From positions 1-33,386 of the forward strand of contig JBAXHO010000019.1 of NCBI GenBank assembly GCA_037138855.1: a stretch of DNA of 33,386 nt, read 5' to 3'. Origin of the DNA: JBAXHO01 sp037138855 (GTDB taxonomy: Bacteria > Patescibacteriota > Dojkabacteria > B142 > OLB20). A program made the translations under genes and the position numbers. The notes below the pieces were generated by a model, which saw only the letters and a program-made list of their open reading frames with translations, did no database searches and was not told the origin of the DNA. Shown piece by piece: positions 13,062 through 22,020 of this stretch; position 1 is the stretch's first letter, and each line of letters opens with the position of its first letter.

Positions 13062-13790
13062 TTAAACAGTAGGAGTCACCGTCGGTGTTGGGCTCAATTT
13101 ACTGATATATTTCACGAAATTCTCGCCGTCTTTGGAGTAATTAATAGTTACTTTGAAAGTTTTCCCGGAGATTTCTGAAATGTATACATCATGAGCTGCA
13201 CTTGCTGCATCAGTCCACTGTAATCTAGTCCAGGCACCGATAGGAGTAGTAAGGGTAGACTCAACTACGCTTGTATTAGCGGCTTTAATTTCAGAGATTA
13301 AAGTTGTTTTATTCTTGGAAGATTTGCTGTAATGAAAACCAGAAGCTGTTTCATCTTGACCTGCTTTGGGAAGTTCATTAGGACTAACAGAAACGACATC
13401 AGTGCTGTAACGCCAGCTATACCAGCCTTTGGGACGATAAATATCAAATGAAAGCGAATCAGCATTTACCCGGGACCAGGTACTGGGAATCGTAACTGCA
13501 TCAACTACCACATCAGCGCCAGTAACGGCTGGTTTGGTAGTAGGTACAACAGACTGAGAGGTGGGTTTCACCAATTCCTCACTATCAGTCGGAGTAATTC
13601 TTAATTTTACCGTAGGAGTTGCAGTTGGAGTTCCGATAACAGTCTTATCTTTGCTGGTTGTTTTTGGTCTTAAAACCAGAAATAGCCCAATTAAAATGAC
13701 AACTATCACTACCACTACAGCAAGTGTTAAACCTATCTTTTTGGAACTTGTACCTGAGCTAGAATTTTCAAATGAATTGTTATTTAGCAT
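13062..13790 (-). CDS. membrane-anchored protein with Thr/Pro-rich stalk
   Basis: 242 residues. A Ser/Asn-rich cytoplasmic start, one transmembrane helix (about 19-41) and a TPTATPTVKLRITPTDSEE...PTSQSVVPTTKPAV stalk are followed by an outside globular domain from about 95. There, SLSFDIYRPKGWYSWRY...VSVSP and KTFKVTINYSKDGENFVKYISKL resemble PsbP/lipoprotein-like domains that begin with 'f.f.yP..W'. It ends in PTPTVTPTV. It is the third gene of the surface operon, 81 nt after the sortase, and is not itself a sortase substrate (no LPXTG). The family is unknown; an envelope-surface role is inferred. Confidence 0.6.
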   Translation of the reverse strand: MLNNNSFENSSSGTSSKKIGLTLAVVVVIVVILIGLFLVLRPKTTSKDKTVIGTPTATPTVKLRITPTDSEELVKPTSQSVVPTTKPAVTGADVVVDAVTIPSTWSRVNADSLSFDIYRPKGWYSWRYSTDVVSVSPNELPKAGQDETASGFHYSKSSKNKTTLISEIKAANTSVVESTLTTPIGAWTRLQWTDAASAAHDVYISEISGKTFKVTINYSKDGENFVKYISKLSPTPTVTPTV

Positions 13791-13871
13791 AGGAATAATG
13801 AATAATAATAATGTATTTTAATCATTATCAAGGTGAAGCGTCAACTGATAATTATCTAATGGTCTGATGAG

Positions 13872-14543
13872 CTAAGTGTCACCCAAATATTCAGCAATAA
13901 CAATAATCCTCTGATCATAGTGATGAGCAGCTTTATCATAAGTACCACCACAAGTAATCAAATTTAATTGACTCTTGATGGCGGGATCCTGGGAGAATAA
14001 TACATTCACCGCCTGATCATTATTGACAGTCAAGACATCTTTGACTACAAACTTTTTCACGCTATCATCTCCCATTTTTACTTCAAACTGATCATCTTTT
14101 TTTGAATTTTCCAGATTGCGGAAAATTCCGCCTTTACTTGTACCATTGAGATGGCCATCAATAATACTGAGACCATTTTCTCCGGGACGAACTGTATCGA
14201 CAAACCAGCCTGCAAAATAGACGTTATTTGGTACTGCAATCTGCTGATTTTGATCGACTCCCACTTTTTGTAAAAATCCTTCAATCCCTACAGAATCTAT
14301 TTTAATTGACTTAGGATCGTTTGCCTTACCTTTCCAATTAAAGTTTTTACTTGGGGCCTTCTCGCTGGGACTATCTGTGGAATATACAATCACACCTTCG
14401 CTTGTCAGAGATGTAGTATAGGAACGGATCCGGTCCGAATTTAAAAAGACAACGACAAAAGAGGTCAATAATAGTACTAACGAAAAAATTGTCGTCCTTT
14501 TTAATTTAATTCTTTTGAAATTGGACACAAACATACGATTCAT
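13872..14543 (-). CDS. class F-like sortase
   Basis: 223 residues. After a basic start there is a signal anchor (17-35), then the sortase domain with the catalytic triad His131 (IIDGHLNG), Cys198 (LNLITCGG) and Arg212 (YDQRIIVIAE). GWFVDTVRPGENGLSIIDGH and GGIFRNLE match class F/E patterns. Sortases cut LPXTG-like signals and attach surface proteins to the envelope or polymerise them. The ATG overlaps the stop of the surface-protein gene by 4 nt (ATGA). A GGAGG lies 3 nt before it, the only clear Shine-Dalgarno I found in the window; a second ATG at codon 4 sits at a more usual distance. The neighbouring GLUG protein with C-terminal VPNTG is the obvious substrate. Confidence 0.92.
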   Translation of the reverse strand: MNRMFVSNFKRIKLKRTTIFSLVLLLTSFVVVFLNSDRIRSYTTSLTSEGVIVYSTDSPSEKAPSKNFNWKGKANDPKSIKIDSVGIEGFLQKVGVDQNQQIAVPNNVYFAGWFVDTVRPGENGLSIIDGHLNGTSKGGIFRNLENSKKDDQFEVKMGDDSVKKFVVKDVLTVNNDQAVNVLFSQDPAIKSQLNLITCGGTYDKAAHHYDQRIIVIAEYLGDT

Positions 14544-17500
14544 TTTCCTCCGCCAAGCCCGGTGTTAGGCACACCTACAACATTTCTGGCAAGTCCTACA
14601 GGATCCACGATCGTTCCATTGGCAACACCATCCATGTCAAAGGCGCCTCCGTCAACTACTTGATAGGTAACTTTGGTAGCTGTTTGTCCGCCAATTGTTA
14701 CTTCCTGAATTTGGGCACCACTAATCGTGGTATAGCTATTATTGTTACTGTTGAATTTACGTAATACTAAACCAGTTGAGCTGACTCCAAAGAAATAAAG
14801 ATTAATTTCTGCGGTTTGGCCAGGCTCACCACAATTAATTGTGTAGCCCATAACTCCCGCTGGATAGTTAAAGCCGGCATCCTGAACAGCATGGGCTGAC
14901 TCCTGATGGATTTCTGTTGTGATTACAGAGCAATTTTCTGGTACTGCAAGTACGGCATATTGGTCAGTAACTGGATCTTCAAATGCAGCAACATTGGACT
15001 GCTCGGCATCTGGTATCCCGTCTTCATTTGCATCACCGTTATTTGGTGCTACATCTTCCTGAGAGGATAAAATCCCATCAGCATCACCATCCAAAGCAAT
15101 TAAGAATGGATAGCCGTCATTTACAGTTGCTTTGATTGACCAAATATCATCAAAATTCCAGGAATTTCCACCAAGATCAGTTGTAAAAGTAGCTTGTGTT
15201 TTCATCAGTGCAGTAGATTTACCGACAGCATTTTCTTCACAATCTGTATTACCGCAAGCTATCTGCTGACCTGTGGTTTGATTATCCCAGAAGGAATAAT
15301 TAATACTTTCATCCAGTAAACCTACGTAACCACCAATATATTCATCTGTACCTGTTACTAAGCCAGTGGCATAAGTATTGTAAACTTCACCACCGATTCT
15401 CCCGGCAAAACTCCCGAGATCATAACTACCAGTTACGCTTCCTCTTGCAAATGAGTCACTAACATCACCACCGCATACTCCGACGAAACCTCCCAATTTA
15501 TCACCACCTACTACATTTCCACTGGCAAAGTCTTCGGAAAGGTTGCCACCCCCAGTATTAGCTCCGGCAAATCCTCCCATTCGGTTAGTGCCATCATTAT
15601 CCTCGTTTGCCTGAGCTCCAGTCACATCACCTGTGGCATAAGATTTGGAAATTTCTGCTGAGTCTTCATTGTATCCTATAAAACCTCCAATGAATTGAGC
15701 ATTACCATTAGGATCATTCACAGTAACATTTCCAGAAGCATATGAATTGGCAATAAATACATCAGAGTCATTGTACCCAACGAAACCACCTACATCTTCA
15801 AGATCATATGCTACATTTGTATTTACGCTCCCGGAAGCAGATGAACCAGTGCCATCTACCTCATAGAGTTCTCCTGCAAAACCTCCAATATCTGACGAAT
15901 GTTCACTTGTTACAGTCACATTACCATGGGCATGAGAGTCAGAAAATAATCCATACTCAAAATATCCAAGTAATCCTCCGATGTTTCCAGAGCTGTCAGT
16001 TGTAGTGACAGACACATTGCCAAATGCAGATGAGTTGTCAACTAAGCCAAAATAACTATATCCGATCAAACCTCCAATATCATATCCATATTCGCTTGTG
16101 ATAGTGACATCTCCTCTTGCAGTACAATCAGTTACCATTGCTTCATCACTGTTATAGCCGACTAAACCACCAAAATATTCAGAATAATAACTTTCTGCAT
16201 AAGAGCTAACTTTTCCGGTAGCAGAAGAATCAGTGATAGATCTTTCATTACGTCCAGCTAATCCTCCGACATATTCATATCCTGTTACATCTACACTGGA
16301 GCTCGAGTTAGCGATTGTTCCATCACTATATTCACCTGCAGTTTTGCCATTAGTGGAAGCCACTTTTGCAACTGCGCTACTCGCAGCACTAACACTGGCT
16401 GCTGTTCCACCTAAATATCTCGTATTCCAAGTCTTAAGATATGTTAAATTTTCCGAAGTAGTAGGATATTTTTCCGGTGCTACATAAGGATATTTCGTCA
16501 TTCCTTTAAAAGGAATTGGATCTACTGTGGTTCCGGTATCTTTATTAGCATGTTTGTAAGTCACCCAGCTGTAAAGCACATAATCACGAGCTTTTCCAGC
16601 TTCTGGAGCAGTATAGTCAAATTCTACATCCATATGATCACCGGAAGCCATAATAACAAACTGATCATTGGTACTTTGTAACAATGTGGTCACATCACCA
16701 TATTTCGTGAAAAAACCGGTTTGTTTGGCAAAAAGCTCTGGTGGAGTCTGAGAAACCTTGTCATAATTGTGATTCCAAAAATATGTTTTATCAATTTCAG
16801 TAAAACCACGGAAACTCAGATCAACTTTAGTAGGATGAATAGTATTCTCAGTAAAAGGCTGTTGTGTAGAAGTATCAATCGCAAAATAATTAATTCTGGC
16901 AGGATTGAATGATACCCTGACTTCGTAATTATTGTTTTTAAATTTACCAGTTAAATCAATAATTTTGGTGAGAGGAGCACCGGAAAGTGTCGAAATATTT
17001 GCACTAGGATAGGCATCGACCCAATTACCATTGATATCCTTGATCTGAACAAATTTGACATATTTTGCATTGGCCTGAGTATAATCCTGAGCACCTTGAA
17101 TCAATAATTGAATCCTGGCTGCACCTGAGAGATCACCAAAATTCATTGTCCAATAATTTGTATTGGTCTTATCAGCAATACTCCATTTATCATCATTAGC
17201 TTTAAGATCATCCAAGCAGTTATTACCAAATTTATCAGTACATGAAATCAATGGATTGGAAGGATTTTCGCTGACAGTGAAATATTGTCCATCATTAGCT
17301 CTGAGAACTGAAGTCAACACTCTATAGCCGGGTTCATGGTCGAATGTTTTAAGCGCCAGTTCATCATAATAAACGATTTCATTGTATTCTTCAGAAATCT
17401 TCAGAGAATATTTACCATCTTTTGCTACCAGTTGATTGGCATCAATCTGAGTGTAATCATCACCAGTAATGTTGCGAGGTAAACCACGACCGACATCAGA

Positions 17501-19315
17501 AATATACTGATATTTGGTACCATTCCAAGTATAAACCAGTGAACTTGATGATCCAATTCCTGAGGCTGGTACATTTTCACCTACTATTCCTCCAATTTTT
17601 GCATCTCCTTGTACTTTTCCAGATGCATGTACATTCGTAGCAATACCGGCAAAACTTCCTGATAGTGCGCCTACCCATTCATATCCTGTGATATCTACAT
17701 TTTCTAGAGTCAAATTACTTACGCTTCCACCTTCATCCACCACCCCAAATAACCCCACAAAATCTGTATCGCTAAGATTGATAAATAAATTAGAAATTTT
17801 ATAACCTGCTCCATCATATGTGCCAGTAAATCTAAGATTTTCTGTTCCTAAAGGGACAAATCCTTCACCAGTATTCCAATTTACTGTATCAGCACAATCG
17901 ATATCTATTGTTTGAGTAAAATGGTCACCTAATTGATGATTATTGATTTCCTGTAACTCTTCACAATCAGAAATAGTCCGATCTACTGGAGTATGAGCAA
18001 CAGCCAACAGAATAACATTTTCACCGATAGCAGCTCCAGTATCTGCATCAGCCTGCATAATCGCCAGATATTTCTGATCTGCTGCCCCGGGAATTGAATA
18101 AGTAGAATCAGTAACCAAAGTACCAGCATCAAAATTACCAGGATCACTAATCGGACTACCTGGATAACAATCCTCCAAATAACAGTTAGAAATATATACC
18201 CTGAATTTAGTCCAAACAATTGGGGTTACGCCATCAACCCGATATAGATTAAGTGTCAGATCATTCCCGGCATACAACAGAGGAAGACTATTTTGAGTAC
18301 CTCCTGGAACATTCAGAACACTTGTACCATCGAATGTAACATCAATTGTATTGTAATAATGATAAACATAAAGACTGATATAATTACCAGGAACGGCTGC
18401 TCCAGTATCATCATCTGCCGCAAAAACAGCCAAATATTTGGAATCAGCTGACTGCGGGATCGTATAGCTGCCATCAATTACAGTACCAGCATCCCATTCA
18501 CCAGGTGCTGTCAAAGGGTTGGTTGGAAAAGAACAATTAAAAATTGTACAATTGGAAACATAAATTCGATAATGAGTCCAGTTTACATTTGTGACACCAT
18601 CTGACTGATATAGCTCTGGTGTAAGTGTATCGTCATAGTATAAATGTGGATTGGAAATTTCTGTACCACCTGGTGCAGTGAGGATACTTGTCCCCCCTCT
18701 TTTGATATCAATTTTATTTTCAGCTACGGCTGGTGCACCAGCATATAAAAGATAATTGCCTGTGCAAACTGACCATAAGTCAGCTATTGCGACTGTTGTG
18801 TTGTAAGCTCCCGAATAGCATTGAGTCCAACCTGTAAGACTGGAAATACTGACACTTGTCTGTGGACCGCTAGGATAATAATCTGGTAAAGTATCAGCCT
18901 GATAAATATAACGAGTCCAATCACTACCGTAATTCAAACCTTTATTGGTTCCAGCACGATACCCGGCATACATATTAGTGCCATTCAAATGCCAGGAAAG
19001 TCGGTATGCTCCATTGGTATCTTCAACATCAGCAGATGAAAGCGAAACAGTATCACCACCTTTCGCAAATCCCATCGAACCTGGAATTACGTAATACCAT
19101 TCTGAACCGTTATTATTAGTAGTATTTTGACTTGTAGTTGGACTAAGCACTGCTGATCGTTCACCTGCAGCCAAAACTGTAAATACTACAGATGGAGCAG
19201 GTGGTGATGCTGCTGCTACTTTATTTGGATTTGTAAGCGCTTTTGACGCTGCAATGATAAGTAACAAAGCAACGAAAATTTGTAATTTGGCACCAATTTG
19301 GAAAAATTTTCTCAT
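14540..19315 (-). CDS. giant secreted GLUG-repeat surface protein with VPNTG terminus
   Basis: I start at ATG 19315 (1591 residues), because MRKFFQIGAKLQIFVALLLIIAAS... is a normal signal peptide; the frame is open 38 codons further upstream but that part is not secretory-like. Approximate layout: signal 1-30; two related modules of about 125 residues (about 200-440, each with GGT...LY..DGVT...W...R.YVSNC); GLUG beta-solenoid 445-585; a non-GLUG insert of about 390 residues; GLUG repeats 1000-1330 (G.VT....IGG..G.N...); calcium-type DGDADG...DANEDGIPD at about 1408-1435; a choice-of-anchor-U-like domain to about 1580 (...DGGAFDMDGVANGTIVDPVG); then VPNTGLGGGK. No hydrophobic anchor follows VPNTG. 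It probably mediates adhesion or host contact, with the adjacent sortase. Confidence 0.88.
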   Translation of the reverse strand: MRKFFQIGAKLQIFVALLLIIAASKALTNPNKVAAASPPAPSVVFTVLAAGERSAVLSPTTSQNTTNNNGSEWYYVIPGSMGFAKGGDTVSLSSADVEDTNGAYRLSWHLNGTNMYAGYRAGTNKGLNYGSDWTRYIYQADTLPDYYPSGPQTSVSISSLTGWTQCYSGAYNTTVAIADLWSVCTGNYLLYAGAPAVAENKIDIKRGGTSILTAPGGTEISNPHLYYDDTLTPELYQSDGVTNVNWTHYRIYVSNCTIFNCSFPTNPLTAPGEWDAGTVIDGSYTIPQSADSKYLAVFAADDDTGAAVPGNYISLYVYHYYNTIDVTFDGTSVLNVPGGTQNSLPLLYAGNDLTLNLYRVDGVTPIVWTKFRVYISNCYLEDCYPGSPISDPGNFDAGTLVTDSTYSIPGAADQKYLAIMQADADTGAAIGENVILLAVAHTPVDRTISDCEELQEINNHQLGDHFTQTIDIDCADTVNWNTGEGFVPLGTENLRFTGTYDGAGYKISNLFINLSDTDFVGLFGVVDEGGSVSNLTLENVDITGYEWVGALSGSFAGIATNVHASGKVQGDAKIGGIVGENVPASGIGSSSSLVYTWNGTKYQYISDVGRGLPRNITGDDYTQIDANQLVAKDGKYSLKISEEYNEIVYYDELALKTFDHEPGYRVLTSVLRANDGQYFTVSENPSNPLISCTDKFGNNCLDDLKANDDKWSIADKTNTNYWTMNFGDLSGAARIQLLIQGAQDYTQANAKYVKFVQIKDINGNWVDAYPSANISTLSGAPLTKIIDLTGKFKNNNYEVRVSFNPARINYFAIDTSTQQPFTENTIHPTKVDLSFRGFTEIDKTYFWNHNYDKVSQTPPELFAKQTGFFTKYGDVTTLLQSTNDQFVIMASGDHMDVEFDYTAPEAGKARDYVLYSWVTYKHANKDTGTTVDPIPFKGMTKYPYVAPEKYPTTSENLTYLKTWNTRYLGGTAASVSAASSAVAKVASTNGKTAGEYSDGTIANSSSSVDVTGYEYVGGLAGRNERSITDSSATGKVSSYAESYYSEYFGGLVGYNSDEAMVTDCTARGDVTITSEYGYDIGGLIGYSYFGLVDNSSAFGNVSVTTTDSSGNIGGLLGYFEYGLFSDSHAHGNVTVTSEHSSDIGGFAGELYEVDGTGSSASGSVNTNVAYDLEDVGGFVGYNDSDVFIANSYASGNVTVNDPNGNAQFIGGFIGYNEDSAEISKSYATGDVTGAQANEDNDGTNRMGGFAGANTGGGNLSEDFASGNVVGGDKLGGFVGVCGGDVSDSFARGSVTGSYDLGSFAGRIGGEVYNTYATGLVTGTDEYIGGYVGLLDESINYSFWDNQTTGQQIACGNTDCEENAVGKSTALMKTQATFTTDLGGNSWNFDDIWSIKATVNDGYPFLIALDGDADGILSSQEDVAPNNGDANEDGIPDAEQSNVAAFEDPVTDQYAVLAVPENCSVITTEIHQESAHAVQDAGFNYPAGVMGYTINCGEPGQTAEINLYFFGVSSTGLVLRKFNSNNNSYTTISGAQIQEVTIGGQTATKVTYQVVDGGAFDMDGVANGTIVDPVGLARNVVGVPNTGLGGGK

Positions 19316-19490
19316 AGAGATAATTGAACAAAAATAGGAAGTTACTTTTATAATAAAAAAAAATGCACAAGAATACCAGCACTTTTCAGAGAAAATTATA
19401 TATAGAGTAAGGATATATAAGGGAGGCAAAGGTAACGATTCATTAATTCCAACTTTCTTAGAACCATAGATTCTTATCTTCTTCTTTCTT

Positions 19491-19539
19491 CTACTTGCTA
19501 CTTGCTACTTGCTACTTGCTACTTGATACTTGATACTTT
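19491..19539. repeat. heptamer array (CTACTTG)5 plus two variants
   Basis: Five perfect CTACTTG units are followed by ATACTTG and ATACTTT, all in 7-nt register. They lie in the 315-nt spacer between the surface-protein start and the HAD gene end, which also holds the 16-bp palindrome 19552-19567 and a second heptamer array. The spacer holds nothing that reads as a gene. Confidence 0.9.
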
Positions 19540-19551
19540 ATATTCCAACAT

Positions 19552-19567
19552 AACAAAAATTTTTGTT
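19552..19567. other. 16-bp perfect palindrome
   Basis: AACAAAAATTTTTGTT is fully self-complementary. It could be a weak bidirectional stop or a protein site between the HAD gene and the surface operon; nothing decides between these. Confidence 0.4.
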
Positions 19568-19586
19568 CTCTACAATTATGTTTTTT

Positions 19587-19628
19587 CGGATTCCGGATTC
19601 CAGTTTCCGTTTTTCTACTTAATACTTT
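19587..19628. repeat. degenerate 7-nt-period array ending at the HAD stop codon
   Basis: Read in sevens: CGGATTC, CGGATTC, CAGTTTC, CGTTTTT, CTACTTA, ATACTTT. The register is kept for six units, and the last two resemble the units at 19491. The array ends 2 nt from the minus-strand HAD stop (19631-19633). Confidence 0.6.
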
Positions 19629-19630
19629 TC

Positions 19631-20320
19631 CTAAATTCCCAAATAGCGATAAACACTTTCCAAAATTGAATTTTCATTGACGAAACTCCAGCCTTTTTGC
19701 AAACCCACTTCTCTCAGCTCAGGGGCAGCATTGATACAAAAAGCCTGCTCTACAGCAGCTAACATTTCAATATCACCTGCTGAATCCCCTAAGGCGATTG
19801 AGCCAGCTTTATCATATTGATCAACTAACTCGATAATGGCAATTTTCTTTTCTGCTCGCGATGCTAAATAATTAAGCACCTGACCAGTAATCAAGTCTTC
19901 TTTCACAGCAAGCGTAGTTGCTCGAAACCCTTTAGTATTTAATAGCTTCGCAATTGGCTCAGCGACAAATTGCATTTCTCCAGTGATCAAATAGCAATCA
20001 TGAGTATCTGCTAACACTTGAAATAATTCTGAAACAAAAGAAAAAAACTTAAATTGATGACTTTTAAAATATTGATCTGCATAATCCCAAATTTTTGAAT
20101 AGCTTTTCCCTTTCAGTCCTTCCAACCAGTGATCATTGAGCATTTTCACAAATGATTCATACGATATCGCCTGATTTTTATAATTATCCAGATCACTAAA
20201 TAATTTATGAATACATTCTTTTGATAAAATTTTATCGGCAAATTGTTTTTCCGCCAGATCAAAAATCGTATAACCATTATAAATGGTCTTATCAATATCA
20301 ATTAGTGCCAGTTTTTTCAT
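19631..20320 (-). CDS. HAD-superfamily phosphatase (subclass IB, SerB-like)
   Basis: 229 residues. Motif I is DIDKT with nucleophile Asp8 and acid Asp10. A helical cap follows (about 20-100). Motif II is CYLITGE (Thr), motif III is the Lys of SRAEKK, and motif IV GDSAGDIEML provides the metal-binding Asp residues. The cap position and the GDSAGD pattern fit the phosphoserine-phosphatase-like IB branch, which removes phosphate from small molecules. Substrate unknown. It is divergent from the PfkB kinase at 20405 with an 84-nt spacer, a pairing that could connect phosphorylation and dephosphorylation of sugars, but that is inference. Confidence 0.85.
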   Translation of the reverse strand: MKKLALIDIDKTIYNGYTIFDLAEKQFADKILSKECIHKLFSDLDNYKNQAISYESFVKMLNDHWLEGLKGKSYSKIWDYADQYFKSHQFKFFSFVSELFQVLADTHDCYLITGEMQFVAEPIAKLLNTKGFRATTLAVKEDLITGQVLNYLASRAEKKIAIIELVDQYDKAGSIALGDSAGDIEMLAAVEQAFCINAAPELREVGLQKGWSFVNENSILESVYRYLGI

Positions 20321-20404
20321 GGGAAAGTAAATGAAAAATAAATTATAACAGAAATCACCAGCGATACCTTTATTAGTCTGAATTTATTATGTTAGAATTC
20401 GGTT

Positions 20405-21268
20405 ATGAAAATTACAATTCTGGGACACGTTTGTATTGATAAAAATACTTCTGAACATGCTACCTATGTTACAGCAGGCAGTCCGGCTATTTTCATGAGC
20501 AAAATTTTAAAGCAGTTACCGGAAAACCAGGTGAAAATCTTGGCACCTTATGGATCTGACTTTCTCCAATATTATTCTGGTCAAGAGATTTATCCGGAAG
20601 TTCCAGTAAATAAACAAACATTAATATATGAGAATATCACCAAGAATTCAAAACGCGAACAGAAAGCTTGGAATCGTGAGCTTGCACTTCCTATTACCAT
20701 TGATCAAAATTGCCGAAATTTCCTGACAACTACTGATTTAATTTTTATTACACCGCTTTTACCCAATTTTTCAGCAACATATTTATCTCAGACCCTGGCA
20801 AATCTTCCCAAGCAATCTTTAAAAGTCTTACTGCCACAAGGTTACTATCGCGACTTTGATCAAAATGTCATTACCAGAGACTTTCAAGAAGCCGCAGATA
20901 TTTTGCCACTCATGGATCTCGTAATAGTTTCAGAACAAGATCATCCGCAAATGTTGGAAACTGCGAGACAATGGGTCAATGAATTTAAAATAATTGTAGT
21001 AATCACACTGGGTGAAAAAGGAGCATTAATTTTAACTCAATCAGAAGAATTATTAATCCCAGCTCAAGTTGTCCCGGAGAATGAAATCGTTGATTCTGTA
21101 GGCTCCGGTGATATTTTCAGTGTTGGCTTCGCTTTTCGCTATCTCCAAACCAAGAGCCTCAGAGAAGCTGGCAGATTCGCAAATGCCCTCGCTAGACAAT
21201 GCCTTTTTTACACCCCTGATCAAATTAAAATTGATTATAAAGCACTGGTGAAGGACAAGCTTAAATAA
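20405..21268 (+). CDS. PfkB-family carbohydrate/nucleoside kinase
   Basis: 287 residues. The N-terminus ITILGHVCIDKN matches the ribokinase start. TAGSPAIFMSKILKQL is the substrate-side Gly region. The PfkB signature IVDSVGSGDIFSVGFAFRYL lies at 228-247 with catalytic Asp236 and the anion-hole Gly-Ser-Gly. These enzymes phosphorylate sugars or nucleosides with ATP. The common DTTGAGD is DSVGSGD here, which keeps the important residues. A TAGAAT box 6 nt before the ATG (20393-20398) might make it leaderless, but its -35 is poor. It converges on the small pilin-like gene with a 4-nt gap. Confidence 0.88.
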   Translation: MKITILGHVCIDKNTSEHATYVTAGSPAIFMSKILKQLPENQVKILAPYGSDFLQYYSGQEIYPEVPVNKQTLIYENITKNSKREQKAWNRELALPITIDQNCRNFLTTTDLIFITPLLPNFSATYLSQTLANLPKQSLKVLLPQGYYRDFDQNVITRDFQEAADILPLMDLVIVSEQDHPQMLETARQWVNEFKIIVVITLGEKGALILTQSEELLIPAQVVPENEIVDSVGSGDIFSVGFAFRYLQTKSLREAGRFANALARQCLFYTPDQIKIDYKALVKDKLK

Positions 21269-21272
21269 TTCA

Positions 21273-21623
21273 TTATTTTGAATTATTGTCCAACGTATAA
21301 ATCTCCCCACTTGGTAGCATCATAGAAAGTGAATAGCTACTATCAGAAAGCAGTCTGTAAATAACAGTTTTTCCCAAAACATTATCTGGAACTCCAGCTG
21401 TTTCGAGATCAACCGGATATTCATTATGATTCACATAATACTGATCTACTCTTATTTTATAATCATATAAACCACTTTTGTACATCAACTCGTCAGCCTG
21501 AGTTTGTGCTGAATTAATGCCAAATAACCCTATCCCAACATAAACAGCACCGACACTAGTGCAACAACAAAGTATTACAATAATAATGGAAATGATGATA
21601 ATTAGAGGCTTGTTTGGATGCAT
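21273..21623 (-). CDS. small membrane-anchored pilin-like protein
   Basis: 116 residues. An N-terminal hydrophobic helix of about 28 residues with three consecutive Cys (IIVILCCCTSVGAVYVG) is followed by a soluble part reading YDYKIRVDQYYVNHNEYPVDLETAGVPDN, the 'l..Y...ngeYP..l...G' pattern of type IV pilin and pseudopilin C-domains. The end (YRLLSDSSYSLSMMLPSGEIYTLDN) also fits. The prepilin peptidase G-F-T-L-x-E site is absent, so I call it pilin-like only. There are no other pilus genes in view. Confidence 0.5.
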   Translation of the reverse strand: MHPNKPLIIIISIIIVILCCCTSVGAVYVGIGLFGINSAQTQADELMYKSGLYDYKIRVDQYYVNHNEYPVDLETAGVPDNVLGKTVIYRLLSDSSYSLSMMLPSGEIYTLDNNSK

Positions 21624-21694
21624 GATGAATAGTTAAAGCTAATAATTTCTATTTTATCAGAGATAGAAACGTAAAGTAACAAAATTCGAATAAA

Positions 21695-21934
21695 CTACAT
21701 TTTAAGTCTTCCTGTTGAAATCGATTTACCTAAGCAATATGCTAAAGGACCAAAGATGAATTCACCAACTAATGCAGCAACAAATCCTTCAGGGCCATTA
21801 TGCGCAAGTCCTACAGCTAACGGAGTAATTATTAATGGAATTTTCCAAAACATATTTTTACCACCAGATGACACATATGCACCTGCCAATCCAACTGCCC
21901 AATCAAAAATAAGAGATCCAGCTTCCGGAGTCAT
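21695..21934 (-). CDS. small hydrophobic protein of unknown function
   Basis: 79 residues, with two or three hydrophobic segments separated by Gly-rich turns (DWAVGLAGAYVSSGG; IPLIITPLAVGLAH; GFVAALVGEFIFGPLAYCLG). An antisense frame over the same bases looks less protein-like. It is placed between the pilin-like gene and the AbiE module on the same strand. No family recognised. Confidence 0.4.
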   Translation of the reverse strand: MTPEAGSLIFDWAVGLAGAYVSSGGKNMFWKIPLIITPLAVGLAHNGPEGFVAALVGEFIFGPLAYCLGKSISTGRLKM

Positions 21935-21971
21935 AAATTTTTTACAATAAATTTATGTCATGATTATATCA

Positions 21972-21992
21972 CGAAATCGCATTTCGTATCGC
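21972..21992. repeat. degenerate heptamers beyond the first AbiEii gene
   Basis: CGAAATC, GCATTTC, GTATCGC in 7-nt register, 29 nt past the AbiEii stop. A closely related word lies past the second AbiEii gene (31535-31555). Confidence 0.5.
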
Positions 21993-22020
21993 GGAAGAGG
22001 AAAAAAACAAATTTCGAATC

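Noticed and set aside
19316..19429. 38-codon N-terminal extension of the surface protein
   Set aside because: The extension is Cys/Phe/Tyr-rich and not secretory-like, while the inner Met begins a standard signal peptide.
21756..21950. Plus-strand frame opposite the small hydrophobic protein
   Set aside because: Low-complexity Pro/Asn/Thr-rich composition typical of an antisense shadow; the minus frame has ordered hydrophobic segments.
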